Shown here: one piece after another, positions 8,300 through 15,346 of the stretch
How the letters are laid out: the number at the start of each line of letters is the position of its first letter
Position numbering within the stretch: the stretch's first letter is position 1
Virus record (IMG/VR): IMGVR_UViG_3300036835_000269
Location: 1-21,612 of that record
Length of the DNA: 21,612 bases
Strand: one strand, 5' to 3'
Source: a virus
The notes under the pieces: model-generated
Seen by the model: only the letters and a program-made list of their open reading frames with translations
Databases searched by the model: none
Told to the model about the DNA's origin: nothing
Made by a program: the position numbers and the translations under genes

Positions 8300-8691
8300 G
8301 CCTCGTCCTTCTCGTAGCGGTTGCGCCGCTGGGCCGGGGCCTTCTTGACCTTCGGCGGCGCGGGGTCGCGGTCGCGCTCGGGGCGGTGCGACAGCGCGAG
8401 CTCGATCCGGTCGGCGTACTCCTCGGCCTTCTCGGCGCGCTCCTTCAGCGCGGCGATCTCGTGCTGCAGCCCCTCGACCTTGCTGGCCTGCTCGGGGAGC
8501 AGCGCGGCCGCGGTGCGGATGCACTTCTCGCAGATGACCAGCCAGTCGACATGGCCGGCGCGCGGCCGGTTCGGGTCGATCAGCGCGCCTTCGTAGCCGG
8601 CCTGGAAGTCGACGTGCGCGCGGTCGGTGTACTGGCCGTAGCATGCCGCGCAGGCCCGTGGCGGACGGGAAGCGAGTCGAGGAGAAGCCAT
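8296..8691 (-). CDS. Zinc-ribbon plus coiled-coil protein
   Basis: 131 aa. Two Cys pairs, C14-x2-C17 and C54-x2-C57, frame a zinc-ribbon-like domain, with a conserved-looking core between them. Residues about 66-100 (EQASKVEGLQHEIAALKERAEKAEEYADRIELAL) are a strong coiled coil, and the tail is basic (KVKKAPAQRRNRYEKDEA). Such proteins are frequent hypothetical genes of actinobacterial phages; their role is unknown. It starts with ATG 8691 behind a full start-associated element and overlaps the next gene by four bases. Confidence 0.7.
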   Translation of the reverse strand: MASPRLASRPPRACAACYGQYTDRAHVDFQAGYEGALIDPNRPRAGHVDWLVICEKCIRTAAALLPEQASKVEGLQHEIAALKERAEKAEEYADRIELALSHRPERDRDPAPPKVKKAPAQRRNRYEKDEA

Positions 8692-8721
8692 GCCCAGACG
8701 ATGGGCGCGGCGTCGATCGAG
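8692..8721 (-). promoter_or_regulatory. Start-associated element, copy A
   Basis: Fills the 30-nt gap between a TAG stop and ATG 8691. It begins CTCGATCGACGCCGCG and ends with GCCC-N7-GGGC, a four-pair stem touching the start codon. From TCGATCG to ATG is 29 nt, the same as copies B-E. No canonical ribosome binding site. Confidence 0.75.
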
Positions 8722-9891
8722 CTAGCGGTGACGCTCGCTGAATGGGGCCTTCGGCTGGACCAGCGTCCACTTGCCAAGGCGAACCGACAGGACGCCACCC
8801 TCGATGTCCGGCAGGGCGGCCACCGAACTGACGCCGCCAATCGCAGCCGCGGCGTTGTAGCGAATCGACCCACCGACCGTCACGCCCTCTTCCGCGGCGA
8901 CGGTGACCGCGCCGCCGCGGAAGACCTTGCCGGCGATGGTGGTGCTGCCCGCGGCGGATACCGAGGCAGCACCAAACCACGGCTGATGCCCGCTGGCCGC
9001 GACGCTCGAGACGGCCGCGATGGAGGCAGCACCTTCCCAGACGGTCGAGCCCACGTTCACCGTGCCCGCGGCTGTCACGCTGCCCGCGGCGGTGATGGAC
9101 GCCGCGGCGTTCGCGCGGAACGATCCCGCTATCGTGGTGCTGGCCGCGCCGGCGGAACTCGCCGCACCGTAGCGCGTCGACATACCGGCGACGGTGGTGC
9201 TGGCAGCCGCCGAGATCGTGGCCGCGCCGTTCTGCACGGTGCCGCCGCCCGCGCTGCCCTTGATCTCAACGGCAAGGCGCGTGCAGTTGGCCGACGAGAA
9301 GCCGGTGATGCCGTAGCTCGTCGTGCCTGCCGACCCCTGGTCGGGCCAGTCGAACGCGAACTGCGTGTACTGACCGCTGATGAACTCCGCGTGCTCCTGC
9401 GTGCCGCCTGCGGGGGTCGCGGCCACGGTAACGTCGTTCGTGGCGTTCCAGTCCGCGAGCGCCCACACCACGCGGCTGTTCGCGCCGGCGCGGGTGAGGC
9501 TGATCGTCTGCGAGTTGCCGGCGGCGGTGACGACGTTGCCGACCCCGTCGCTCCCGCTCCACACCCATACCTCGATGCCCGAGAACTGCGACGACCCGCC
9601 GTGGCTCGACGAGATCGTCACGCCCGAACCGGACGCGGCGGCGGTCGCCGTCCACACGTAGCCCTTGCACGAGCTCGCGGTGTTCGTCGGGTTCGATCCC
9701 GAGGCGGGCGTCGGGGCCGTGAACGTCAGTCCCGTGGCGGTCGGCGTGGTGAGCGTGCCGCCGTTGTCCCCGGTCGTGCCGATGACGACAATGACGTCAC
9801 CGGCCGACCAGGAAACGGAGACGGTCTCCGCGGTGCTGTTGTTGTCCGCGAAGTTCGACTTCGCGTACGCGGAGAGCGTCGGTGCTGCCAT
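8722..9891 (-). CDS. Repeat-containing surface/virion protein (Ala/Gly beta repeats)
   Basis: 389 aa. Residues 1-212 form a beta-rich Ser/Thr/Gly domain (VSVSWSAGDVIVVIG, then GIEVWVWSGSDGVGNVV and FAFDWPDQGSAGTTSYGITGF), as in adhesin-like domains. Residues about 218-365 are roughly 20-residue degenerate repeats of the type GAASI-A-ASTTVAG (about seven units: GAATISAAASTTVAG, GAASSAGAASTTIAG, NAAASITAAGSVTAAG, GAASIAAVSSVAASG, GAASVSAAGSTTIAG and others), likely a beta-solenoid or fibrous shaft. The C-terminus (LSVRLGKWTLVQPKAPFSERHR) looks like a cap. There is no signal peptide. It follows the beta-helix protein by three bases. A fibre or surface decoration is inferred; no receptor specificity can be read from the sequence. 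Confidence 0.65.
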   Translation of the reverse strand: MAAPTLSAYAKSNFADNNSTAETVSVSWSAGDVIVVIGTTGDNGGTLTTPTATGLTFTAPTPASGSNPTNTASSCKGYVWTATAAASGSGVTISSSHGGSSQFSGIEVWVWSGSDGVGNVVTAAGNSQTISLTRAGANSRVVWALADWNATNDVTVAATPAGGTQEHAEFISGQYTQFAFDWPDQGSAGTTSYGITGFSSANCTRLAVEIKGSAGGGTVQNGAATISAAASTTVAGMSTRYGAASSAGAASTTIAGSFRANAAASITAAGSVTAAGTVNVGSTVWEGAASIAAVSSVAASGHQPWFGAASVSAAGSTTIAGKVFRGGAVTVAAEEGVTVGGSIRYNAAAAIGGVSSVAALPDIEGGVLSVRLGKWTLVQPKAPFSERHR

Positions 9892-9894
9892 GGG

Positions 9895-11799
9895 CTAAGG
9901 GGAGCCGACCGGACTTCCGTCGTCGTCCCAGACGTTGCGCGTCCAGGTCAACTGGCTCGGCAGGCTGGCCGCGAAGCCGTAGTCGCCCGAGCGCGGGAAC
10001 AGGCCGTAGTCATCGGCGCCGCCCTGGCACACCCAGGTGCCGCCGCCGCCCTGGACCTCGTTGCCGTGGTCGCAGCGGGTGAACATGTTGTCCGTGATGA
10101 CCGCGGTCGCCTGGTCGCACCCATCCTTCGGGCAGACGCTCATCGCCCAACCGCCGCCGGCGAACAGGTTGCGCGTCGCCGTCAGGTGGTTGCCGTGGCC
10201 GCCGTCCATGAAGATGTTGGCGGTCTGGCCCTCCAGGTTGATGAACGTGTTGTGGGTCGCCGTGAACGTGTTGTCCCAGACGTAGATGTTCTCCAGGTGG
10301 TCGCCGGGGATCGCCTCGTGGATCTTCGAGTAGGAGTCCGAGATCACCGACCCCTCGCCGCAGAGGCAGAGGGAGTCCACGTCGCCGTGCTGGTAGAGGT
10401 GGTCGCCGAGGACCTTGCCGCCGAGCGTGTTCCGGATCGCGTGCTCGACACCCACGCCCGTGGGCGAAGTGAGTTCGACGTTGCTCACGGTCACTGTGTA
10501 GGGGCCGTTGACGTGGATGAGGCTGTTGCCGCACGCCGAGCCGCCGCAGCCCGAGTTGCCGGTGATGCGGCTGTTCTTGATCGTGACGTTCGCGTTGACC
10601 TCGATCGAGCCGGTGATGTCCTTGCCGTCGATCACCTGGCCGGGCGTGTTCGCGTTGATCGAGCCGGACGACGTGAGCGTCGTATCAGCCGGGACGCCGA
10701 CATTGCCGTAAGCCGGGTCGGGGAAGCCGCAGGAGCCGGGGCTGGTGAAGCAGGTCCCGGTCGGGGGCGGTTGTACCGGGTCGGTCTCGTCGTTGTCCGA
10801 CGAGTCCGCGCACCCCGGGTCGGCGGCGTCGATCTTGCCATCGCCGTCGTTATCCACGCCGTCGGCGCACTGGGCGACCGGGGGCTGCTCGACCGGGCAG
10901 CCCCCGTTGCTCGCGGGGCCTGGGTCGCTCGGGCAGTCGTCGCTCGAATCGGGCGTGCCGTCGCCGTCCGTATCGGTCGGGGGCGGTGTCTGATCCGCGG
11001 AGACCGTCACGTCGTGCTCGACGGTGGCCGTGTCGCCATCCGCATCGGTGACCGTCAGGCGGACATGCTTGACGCCGGCGCCGCTGAACGTGAAGTGGAG
11101 CGGGTCGCCAGAGCCGAGCGGCCACTGGGTGCCGCCAGCGCCGTCGCCACCATCGTCCTCCCAGGTGTATGTCAGCGGGGCGTCGCCGCCACCCTGCGCG
11201 TCGAACGTAACCTCCTGGCCGACGGTCGGATCGGAGGGACTGGACGTGAACGCCGCGCTCGCCGGCGTGTCCGCCGGCGGCGCGACATCGGCGTCGCCAT
11301 AGAGGCTGGCGCGACCGGTGCCGGACCAGGCGTGACCGACATCGTAGGAGGCGGGCAGCGAGGTGTGCGTGTCGCCCGACGACGTGTACGCGGTCTGCGT
11401 GCCACCGTCACGGAACCGGAGCGTGCCGGTGCTGCCCTCGGGCTGCAGGATGGCAGTCCAGTAGGTGGCGCCCGCCGTCACGTTGAACGGGGTGACGGCG
11501 CAGTCGTTCCAGCCGGACCGCGGTGCCGTCACCGTGCAGGAGCCCAGCTTCGCCGACGGGCGGCTGCCACCGGAATAGACGCCGACCTGAACCTGCGACG
11601 CGGTGCTCGAAGAATCGAGGTAGACGTGCAGCGTGTCGATCGGGCCGGTCGCGTCGGCGGGGGCGCTGAACGCCTCTGCCATCCCGACGGGGTTCGTGTC
11701 GAGGTTCGGCTTGATGCTCGAAACTCCGACGCCTGCGGCAGCCGTGCCGGGGAGCGCGAGGGCGAAGACCGTGCCCAGCGCGAGGATGAGTTTGCGCAT
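9895..11799 (-). CDS. Secreted-type beta-helix protein with PKD and thrombospondin-3 repeats
   Basis: 634 aa. Residues 1-22 are a typical Sec signal peptide (MRK, hydrophobic core LILALGTVFALALPG, AxA site TAAAG). Then a beta-sandwich (about 25-170), a PKD-like domain (about 178-270: FTSSPSDPTVGQEVTFDA... ending VRLTVTDADGDTATV), calcium-binding thrombospondin type-3 motifs (about 274-345: DTDGDGTPDSSDDCP and CADGVDNDGDGKID), and a right-handed parallel beta-helix (about 365-634) with NVTIKNSRITGN and NIYVWDNTFTATHNTFINLEG rungs, as in pectate-lyase-like folds. It resembles secreted actinobacterial proteins and may have been acquired from a host. It could be a tail spike/depolymerase or a secreted product. 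A full start-associated element precedes ATG 11799. Catalytic residues cannot be assigned. Confidence 0.75.
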   Translation of the reverse strand: MRKLILALGTVFALALPGTAAAGVGVSSIKPNLDTNPVGMAEAFSAPADATGPIDTLHVYLDSSSTASQVQVGVYSGGSRPSAKLGSCTVTAPRSGWNDCAVTPFNVTAGATYWTAILQPEGSTGTLRFRDGGTQTAYTSSGDTHTSLPASYDVGHAWSGTGRASLYGDADVAPPADTPASAAFTSSPSDPTVGQEVTFDAQGGGDAPLTYTWEDDGGDGAGGTQWPLGSGDPLHFTFSGAGVKHVRLTVTDADGDTATVEHDVTVSADQTPPPTDTDGDGTPDSSDDCPSDPGPASNGGCPVEQPPVAQCADGVDNDGDGKIDAADPGCADSSDNDETDPVQPPPTGTCFTSPGSCGFPDPAYGNVGVPADTTLTSSGSINANTPGQVIDGKDITGSIEVNANVTIKNSRITGNSGCGGSACGNSLIHVNGPYTVTVSNVELTSPTGVGVEHAIRNTLGGKVLGDHLYQHGDVDSLCLCGEGSVISDSYSKIHEAIPGDHLENIYVWDNTFTATHNTFINLEGQTANIFMDGGHGNHLTATRNLFAGGGWAMSVCPKDGCDQATAVITDNMFTRCDHGNEVQGGGGTWVCQGGADDYGLFPRSGDYGFAASLPSQLTWTRNVWDDDGSPVGSP

Positions 11800-11830
11800 T
11801 CCCCGACGATGGGCGCCGGGTCGATCGAGC
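11800..11830 (-). promoter_or_regulatory. Start-associated element, copy B
   Basis: 31-nt gap between a TAG stop and ATG 11799. It begins GCTCGATCGACCCGGCG; TCGATCG starts at -29. The 3' part has CCC-N7-GGG against the start codon. It shares GGCGCCCATCGTC almost exactly with copy A (GCGCCCATCGTC). Confidence 0.75.
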
Positions 11831-12226
11831 CTAGTTGAGTGAGAGCGTCAGGCTACCGCTGAGGATCTTGAATCCGTCGCCGCTGTTGACCGTCTTCGAC
11901 GCGGTCAGGTCGCCCCACCAGAGGAGGTTCCCGGCCGTGGAGGCGTCGAAGATGCCGATCTGCGTGATCGTTCCCCAGTTGGCCGAGGCGGTGCCGAAGT
12001 CGATGTCGGCATTGCTGGTGATCGCCCCCGACGCGGCAGCCGCGAACTTCGAGGCGAGCGACACGCGAGCGTACGAGCCGCCGCTCACCTCCGTGCCGCC
12101 GCCAGAGTCGGACGGCGTGGCGGTGAAGAGCGCCAGGTAGACCGGCGACGGCATCGTCCAAGACGTCTTGCCGACGCTGTGCTCGAGGATCTTGAGCTCG
12201 GCGTAATCGGAGAGCGACCCGGCCAT
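11831..12226 (-). CDS. Small phage fibre-like / virion protein
   Basis: 131 aa. The sequence SPVYLALFTATPSDSGGGTEVSGGSYARVSLASKF, followed by ANWGTITQIGIFDASTAGNLLWWGDLTASKTVNSGDGFKILSGSLTLSL, is a recognisable phage family usually annotated as tail fibre or minor structural protein: YLALFT..P.D.G.GTEVSGGSYARV and W.TIT..GIFDA. The whole protein looks like one beta-sandwich. It is in the surface block just after TerL and shares the strand and short spacing of its neighbours; GGAG lies about ten bases upstream of ATG 12226. Virion location is inferred. Confidence 0.75.
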   Translation of the reverse strand: MAGSLSDYAELKILEHSVGKTSWTMPSPVYLALFTATPSDSGGGTEVSGGSYARVSLASKFAAAASGAITSNADIDFGTASANWGTITQIGIFDASTAGNLLWWGDLTASKTVNSGDGFKILSGSLTLSLN

Positions 12227-12230
12227 GCGA

Positions 12231-12533
12231 CTAGATCTCCGTCACGCCGACCGTGCTCGCCGAGGCGGCGATGGCAGCGACCGGGCCGGTGTAGGACGTG
12301 GTGGTCCAGCTGCCGCCGTTCGCCTTGAGGAGGATGCCGTCCCCGGCGACGGCGGTCGGGTCCGCGCCCGCGTCGGCCGTGGTGCGCAGCTTCAGCGAGA
12401 CGTCGACCGTCGCGTGGGTGTTGACGATCGTGAGCTCCAGGCGCTGCGGGAACTCCTCGACGATGACCGCAGACGACGTGGTGACGTCGGCGCCATCGGA
12501 GATGTGGGCGTTTTGCCGGCGGGGGTAGGCCAT
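12231..12533 (-). CDS. Small beta-sandwich virion protein
   Basis: 100 aa from ATG 12533 (MAYPRRQNAHISDGADVTTSSAVIVEEF...). An upstream in-frame ATG at 12605 would reach into terL and is disfavoured, because a start-associated element ends exactly at 12534. The alternating pattern RLELTIVNTHATVDVSLKLRTTADAGADPTAV and WTTTSYTGPVAAIAASASTVGVTEI suggests a compact beta-sandwich, as in small phage surface proteins. It is the first gene after terL. No named family is claimed. Confidence 0.65.
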   Translation of the reverse strand: MAYPRRQNAHISDGADVTTSSAVIVEEFPQRLELTIVNTHATVDVSLKLRTTADAGADPTAVAGDGILLKANGGSWTTTSYTGPVAAIAASASTVGVTEI

Positions 12534-12564
12534 ACACGGACTGTGGGGTCCGTGTCGATCTAGC
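12534..12564 (-). promoter_or_regulatory. Start-associated element, copy D
   Basis: 31-nt gap between the TerL stop (TGA) and ATG 12533. It begins GCTAGATCGACACGG (one change in the core, TAGATCG) at -29. It holds the largest stem of the family: ACACGGAC-N6-GTCCGTGT, eight perfect pairs ending at the start codon. No Shine-Dalgarno. Confidence 0.7.
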
Positions 12565-14199
12565 TCACTGCCAGTAACCGCTCCCGTATAAAGACGGCCC
12601 GTCATCGTGCGCCGCGATCGAGCGCTTGATGTCCGCCCGGATCATCTTCTGCTGCGGCGACAGCCGATCCTCCATCGACTCCGCCTCGGGGATCGGCAGC
12701 GCCGTCACCGCGTAGCGCAGCGCGTCCGTCGCGTGGTCGTCGCGCTTCACCGGACGCTCAGGCGCGGCGTCCTCAGAGCGCCCGGTGGTCTTCCACCGGG
12801 CGCGGAGCAGCTGATCGATCAGCACCTCATTCGACGCCATGATGTGGATGCGGTTGCTGTCGAACAGCTGGCGCAGCGTGTTGATGCCCGGCCGCACGTC
12901 GTTGATCGCGATGCGGGTCTTCAGCCCCGCCTCCTGGTAGGCGAACTGGTCAGTCACGCCGGTCTGGTGGTCGGTGCGCTTGATCGCCGGGTCCGCCATG
13001 AAGATCGGAAGCGGGAGCACCCAGCGCTCGGCGGCGCGCTGGATCTCCTGCGCCACGCTGGAGATCACCGTCTTCTCGCAGATCACCTCGGGACCGACCC
13101 ACACGCCATCGTGGTCGAGGCCGACCCACACGGCTGCCGCCTGGTGGCGGAAGCCGGGGTCGAGGCCGCCGAGCAGCATCTGGCAGTGCGAGGACCGCAG
13201 CCGGTCGAGGACGATGCCGTCCGGCACGACGTGGCGGCTGCGAGCGAACTGCTCGTACACGCGGCCGGCCATCGAGACGAACAGGCCCTCCTGGCGGGCC
13301 TTGCGCTCCTCGTCGCTGGCGGCCATGGCTAGCGCGGCCGCCTTACCCTCTGGGTCGATGACCGGGTTGTCGTCCTGGTGGAACCGGTGGCCGTAGATCG
13401 GGAAGTCGATGCCCTGGAAGCTGATCGCGGCGAAGCCGGACTTGGCCGCCTCGCGGTCGGGCTGCTGCTCCTCCCACGGCTTCCACAGGTCGTCGTACAC
13501 CCAGGTCATGCCGTCCAGCGGTGTGAAGGTCATGCGCAGGTCGCCGTTGTAGTCGACGAGGCGCTGGATGCACTCGCCAAAGATCTCGCGCCCGTGGTCG
13601 TGCAGAGCTTCCTCATCAAAGTGAACGATGTGCAGCGGCACGCCCTGGAAGACCTCGACGTCCATGCCCTGCGTCATCATGCTGATGGTCGAGCCGTTCT
13701 TCAGGTGGAGCGTCGAGAACTCCTTGCTATACGCCTTCTCGACGCTGTTGCCGACCAGCTGCGACTTCGGCATCCACTGGCGCATGATGGGAAGATGAAT
13801 CTTCTCGACGGCGCGACCGGACACCGCGATCAGAAAGACCTGGATCGGCGGCTCCCAGCGCTTGTACGCCTGCAGGTGTGGCGGGACCGCCTCGCGATCA
13901 ATCACGTCGATGATGACCGAGATGTCGCCGGTCATCGTCTTGCCGGCGCGGTTGCCACCCGGCGCCAGCCGGAACTTCACAGGGCGGCCGTCGGGGGTCT
14001 TCCAGTTGCGCAGCCAGGCGTCCTGCGGGATGTGCGGGCGGCCGACGCCCTTCGGGTCGAGCGGGTCGAAGCGCCAGAGGGGATTGTTCTTCTGATTGCC
14101 AGCCATATCGGCCAACGCCCGAATGGCCTGCCGCCGCTCATGCGGCGGCAGGGCCTCTAATACGCCCTCGCGCAGCTTGAAGCGGGTCGCGTCACTCAC
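12565..14199 (-). CDS. terL: Terminase large subunit
   Basis: 544 aa, taken from GTG 14199, which overlaps the exonuclease stop (GTGA); the longer open frame upstream lies in coding sequence of another gene and is not used. ATPase: Walker A GGNRAGKT at 81-88, Walker B HIVHFDEE at about 190-197, coupling motif TFTPLDG near 224-230. Nuclease (RNase H fold): GGLDPG with D347, MADP with D403, and RDDHATDALRYAV with D487/D488/D492. The enzyme powers DNA packaging into the prohead through the portal and cuts the concatemer. The length is normal for the family. It sits between the DNA-metabolism genes and the surface block instead of directly before the portal. Confidence 0.95.
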   Translation of the reverse strand: MSDATRFKLREGVLEALPPHERRQAIRALADMAGNQKNNPLWRFDPLDPKGVGRPHIPQDAWLRNWKTPDGRPVKFRLAPGGNRAGKTMTGDISVIIDVIDREAVPPHLQAYKRWEPPIQVFLIAVSGRAVEKIHLPIMRQWMPKSQLVGNSVEKAYSKEFSTLHLKNGSTISMMTQGMDVEVFQGVPLHIVHFDEEALHDHGREIFGECIQRLVDYNGDLRMTFTPLDGMTWVYDDLWKPWEEQQPDREAAKSGFAAISFQGIDFPIYGHRFHQDDNPVIDPEGKAAALAMAASDEERKARQEGLFVSMAGRVYEQFARSRHVVPDGIVLDRLRSSHCQMLLGGLDPGFRHQAAAVWVGLDHDGVWVGPEVICEKTVISSVAQEIQRAAERWVLPLPIFMADPAIKRTDHQTGVTDQFAYQEAGLKTRIAINDVRPGINTLRQLFDSNRIHIMASNEVLIDQLLRARWKTTGRSEDAAPERPVKRDDHATDALRYAVTALPIPEAESMEDRLSPQQKMIRADIKRSIAAHDDGPSLYGSGYWQ

Positions 14200-14771
14200 G
14201 GTCGCCAGCGCTTCGGCGCCTTGAGCAAGCCACGATCGAGGAGCTCTTGACGTAGTTGCTTGTGCTGGAGAACGTCGTCCACCACACGCTTGCGCGTTCC
14301 CGCCCGCCCCTCCGGGGTTAGTCCGTTCGCCACGCGCCACTGGGCGCCGGTCATATGGTGCTTGTCGGCACCGACCCCGAACGTGATCGCCAGATTCTCC
14401 TGAGACTTGCCGAGATCCTTCACCGCGTACACGTCGGCTTGAGTATCCTGCACGAGAATCGACTTCATCATCGGTAGGCCCATGCGAATGCAGTGATCGT
14501 TGATGAGGGGCAGGTCGTGCTTGCGCAGGTAGTGCCCCGTCACCATGTCCGCCTCGTTGTACGCGGCCAGGAACTTGACAATCAGGTCGCACTCGTTACT
14601 GAGGTCTTGTTCCAGTAACTCGCAGTGAACCTTGTCCTGCCCGATCCACGACCAGGCGATGCCGGTGATCTGTGACTCTTTCCGCCATTCCGAGTAGTGC
14701 ATCGGTCGACACTCGGAGTCGAAGTCGAGGATGCGCAGTGGGCGGCGCTGGATGCTGAGCCTAATCGCCAT
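14196..14771 (-). CDS. DEDD-type 3'-5' exonuclease (RNase H-like)
   Basis: 191 aa. Motif ExoI is LDFDSE (D18, E20), ExoII is GHYLRKHDLPLIN (residues 79-91, D86), and ExoIII is around RVVDDVLQHKQL (D165/D166), where the usual Tyr is absent. The middle VQDTQADVYAVKDLGKSQENLAITFG resembles the DT...L..LA..LG region of polymerase B/DnaQ-type proofreading domains. Expected activity: removal of nucleotides from 3' ends using two metal ions. No polymerase domain is attached. Its start overlaps the preceding gene by 11 bases and its end overlaps terL by four, so it is produced together with the terminase. Whether it acts in replication, recombination or packaging is open. Confidence 0.75.
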   Translation of the reverse strand: MAIRLSIQRRPLRILDFDSECRPMHYSEWRKESQITGIAWSWIGQDKVHCELLEQDLSNECDLIVKFLAAYNEADMVTGHYLRKHDLPLINDHCIRMGLPMMKSILVQDTQADVYAVKDLGKSQENLAITFGVGADKHHMTGAQWRVANGLTPEGRAGTRKRVVDDVLQHKQLRQELLDRGLLKAPKRWRP

Positions 14772-14964
14772 CCGACCCAGCGATCTCGACGATGGTCGAA
14801 TCGATCACGAACCCACGCGTACCGGCGGCCTCGAGTTCCGCGACCTCGGGAGCGAGGGTGTCCAACTCCCAGTCGATTGCCTCAAGGCGCTGGCGAAGGC
14901 GAAACTCGGCCCGCCTTGCGGCGGCAAGCTTCTTCTTCGCGCGGACCGTCTCCACATCAGCCAT
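14761..14964 (-). CDS. Small coiled-coil protein
   Basis: 67 aa starting at ATG 14964, chosen because AAGGAG lies seven bases upstream; a longer frame to 15033 has no such site. The sequence is a Lys/Arg/Glu-rich helix (ETVRAKKKLAAARRAEFRLRQRLEAIDWELDTLAPEVAELEAAG) followed by a short beta part (RGFVIDSTIVEIAGSDGD). It overlaps the HTH gene by eight bases and the exonuclease by 11. No family is recognised; an accessory subunit of a neighbouring DNA enzyme is possible. Confidence 0.7.
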   Translation of the reverse strand: MADVETVRAKKKLAAARRAEFRLRQRLEAIDWELDTLAPEVAELEAAGTRGFVIDSTIVEIAGSDGD

Positions 14965-15346
14965 GCATGATCTCCTTGGTTTCGAGTTGAGCTTGCTCAA
15001 GCTGCTTGATGATGTCCGCGCGCTGGCGGCCAAGACTCCAGCGACGCTTCGACAGCCACCGGCTACTACCCAGTGACTGGTCCTGCGTGCGCGATACGGC
15101 TAGACGTCGCTCGCGAAACTCAGCGTCCGTCGCGTAACGCTCGCGACGGCGAGCTAGTTCGCGCTCGCGGTACTCGGGGGAACGCTTGCGTTCGCGGTGG
15201 CGTTCCGCGACGGCCGGATCCAGCATGCGACACACCGTGTAATGAGTCCACCCAACCTCGCGCCCGATCGCGCGATAGCTCAACCCCTTGTCGCGCAACT
15301 CCCGCATTCGGGCGCGCTCCTCATCGGTGACGGGGCGGCGCTTCAT
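14957..15346 (-). CDS. Helix-turn-helix DNA-binding protein, small terminase candidate
   Basis: 129 aa. Residues 7-43 (TDEERARMRELRDKGLSYRAIGREVGWTHYTVCRML) are a clear recombinase/resolvase-like helix-turn-helix. A very basic stretch follows (HRERKRSPEYRERELARRRERYATDAEFRERR), then a C-terminal helix (RQRADIIKQLEQAQLETKEIMHG). Position two genes before terL and the HTH-plus-helix layout suit a small terminase subunit, but a transcription regulator is equally possible. The start overlaps the upstream stop (ATGA), and a start-associated element is written into the end of the upstream gene. Confidence 0.75.
   Translation of the reverse strand: MKRRPVTDEERARMRELRDKGLSYRAIGREVGWTHYTVCRMLDPAVAERHRERKRSPEYRERELARRRERYATDAEFRERRLAVSRTQDQSLGSSRWLSKRRWSLGRQRADIIKQLEQAQLETKEIMHG

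Noticed and set aside
10850-10858. TTATCCACG, a near match to a DnaA box
   Set aside because: Single copy inside the coding region for a DNDGDG calcium motif, with no AT-rich DNA nearby; chance match.
8119-11838. Very long plus-strand open frame (over 1200 codons) and a similar one at 5547-8348
   Set aside because: They are antisense to genes with recognisable domains; low stop frequency in GC-rich DNA explains them. Products are Arg/Ala/Gly-rich without motifs.
12534-12605. Longer start (ATG 12605) for the 100-aa protein after TerL
   Set aside because: It would overlap the end of terL by 40 bases and include the start-associated element as coding sequence; ATG 12533 fits the element spacing.
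14200-14592. N-terminal extension of TerL to 14592
   Set aside because: The added sequence is out-of-frame translation of the exonuclease gene (Arg/Gly/Ala-rich); GTG 14199 gives a normal length and a GTGA overlap.
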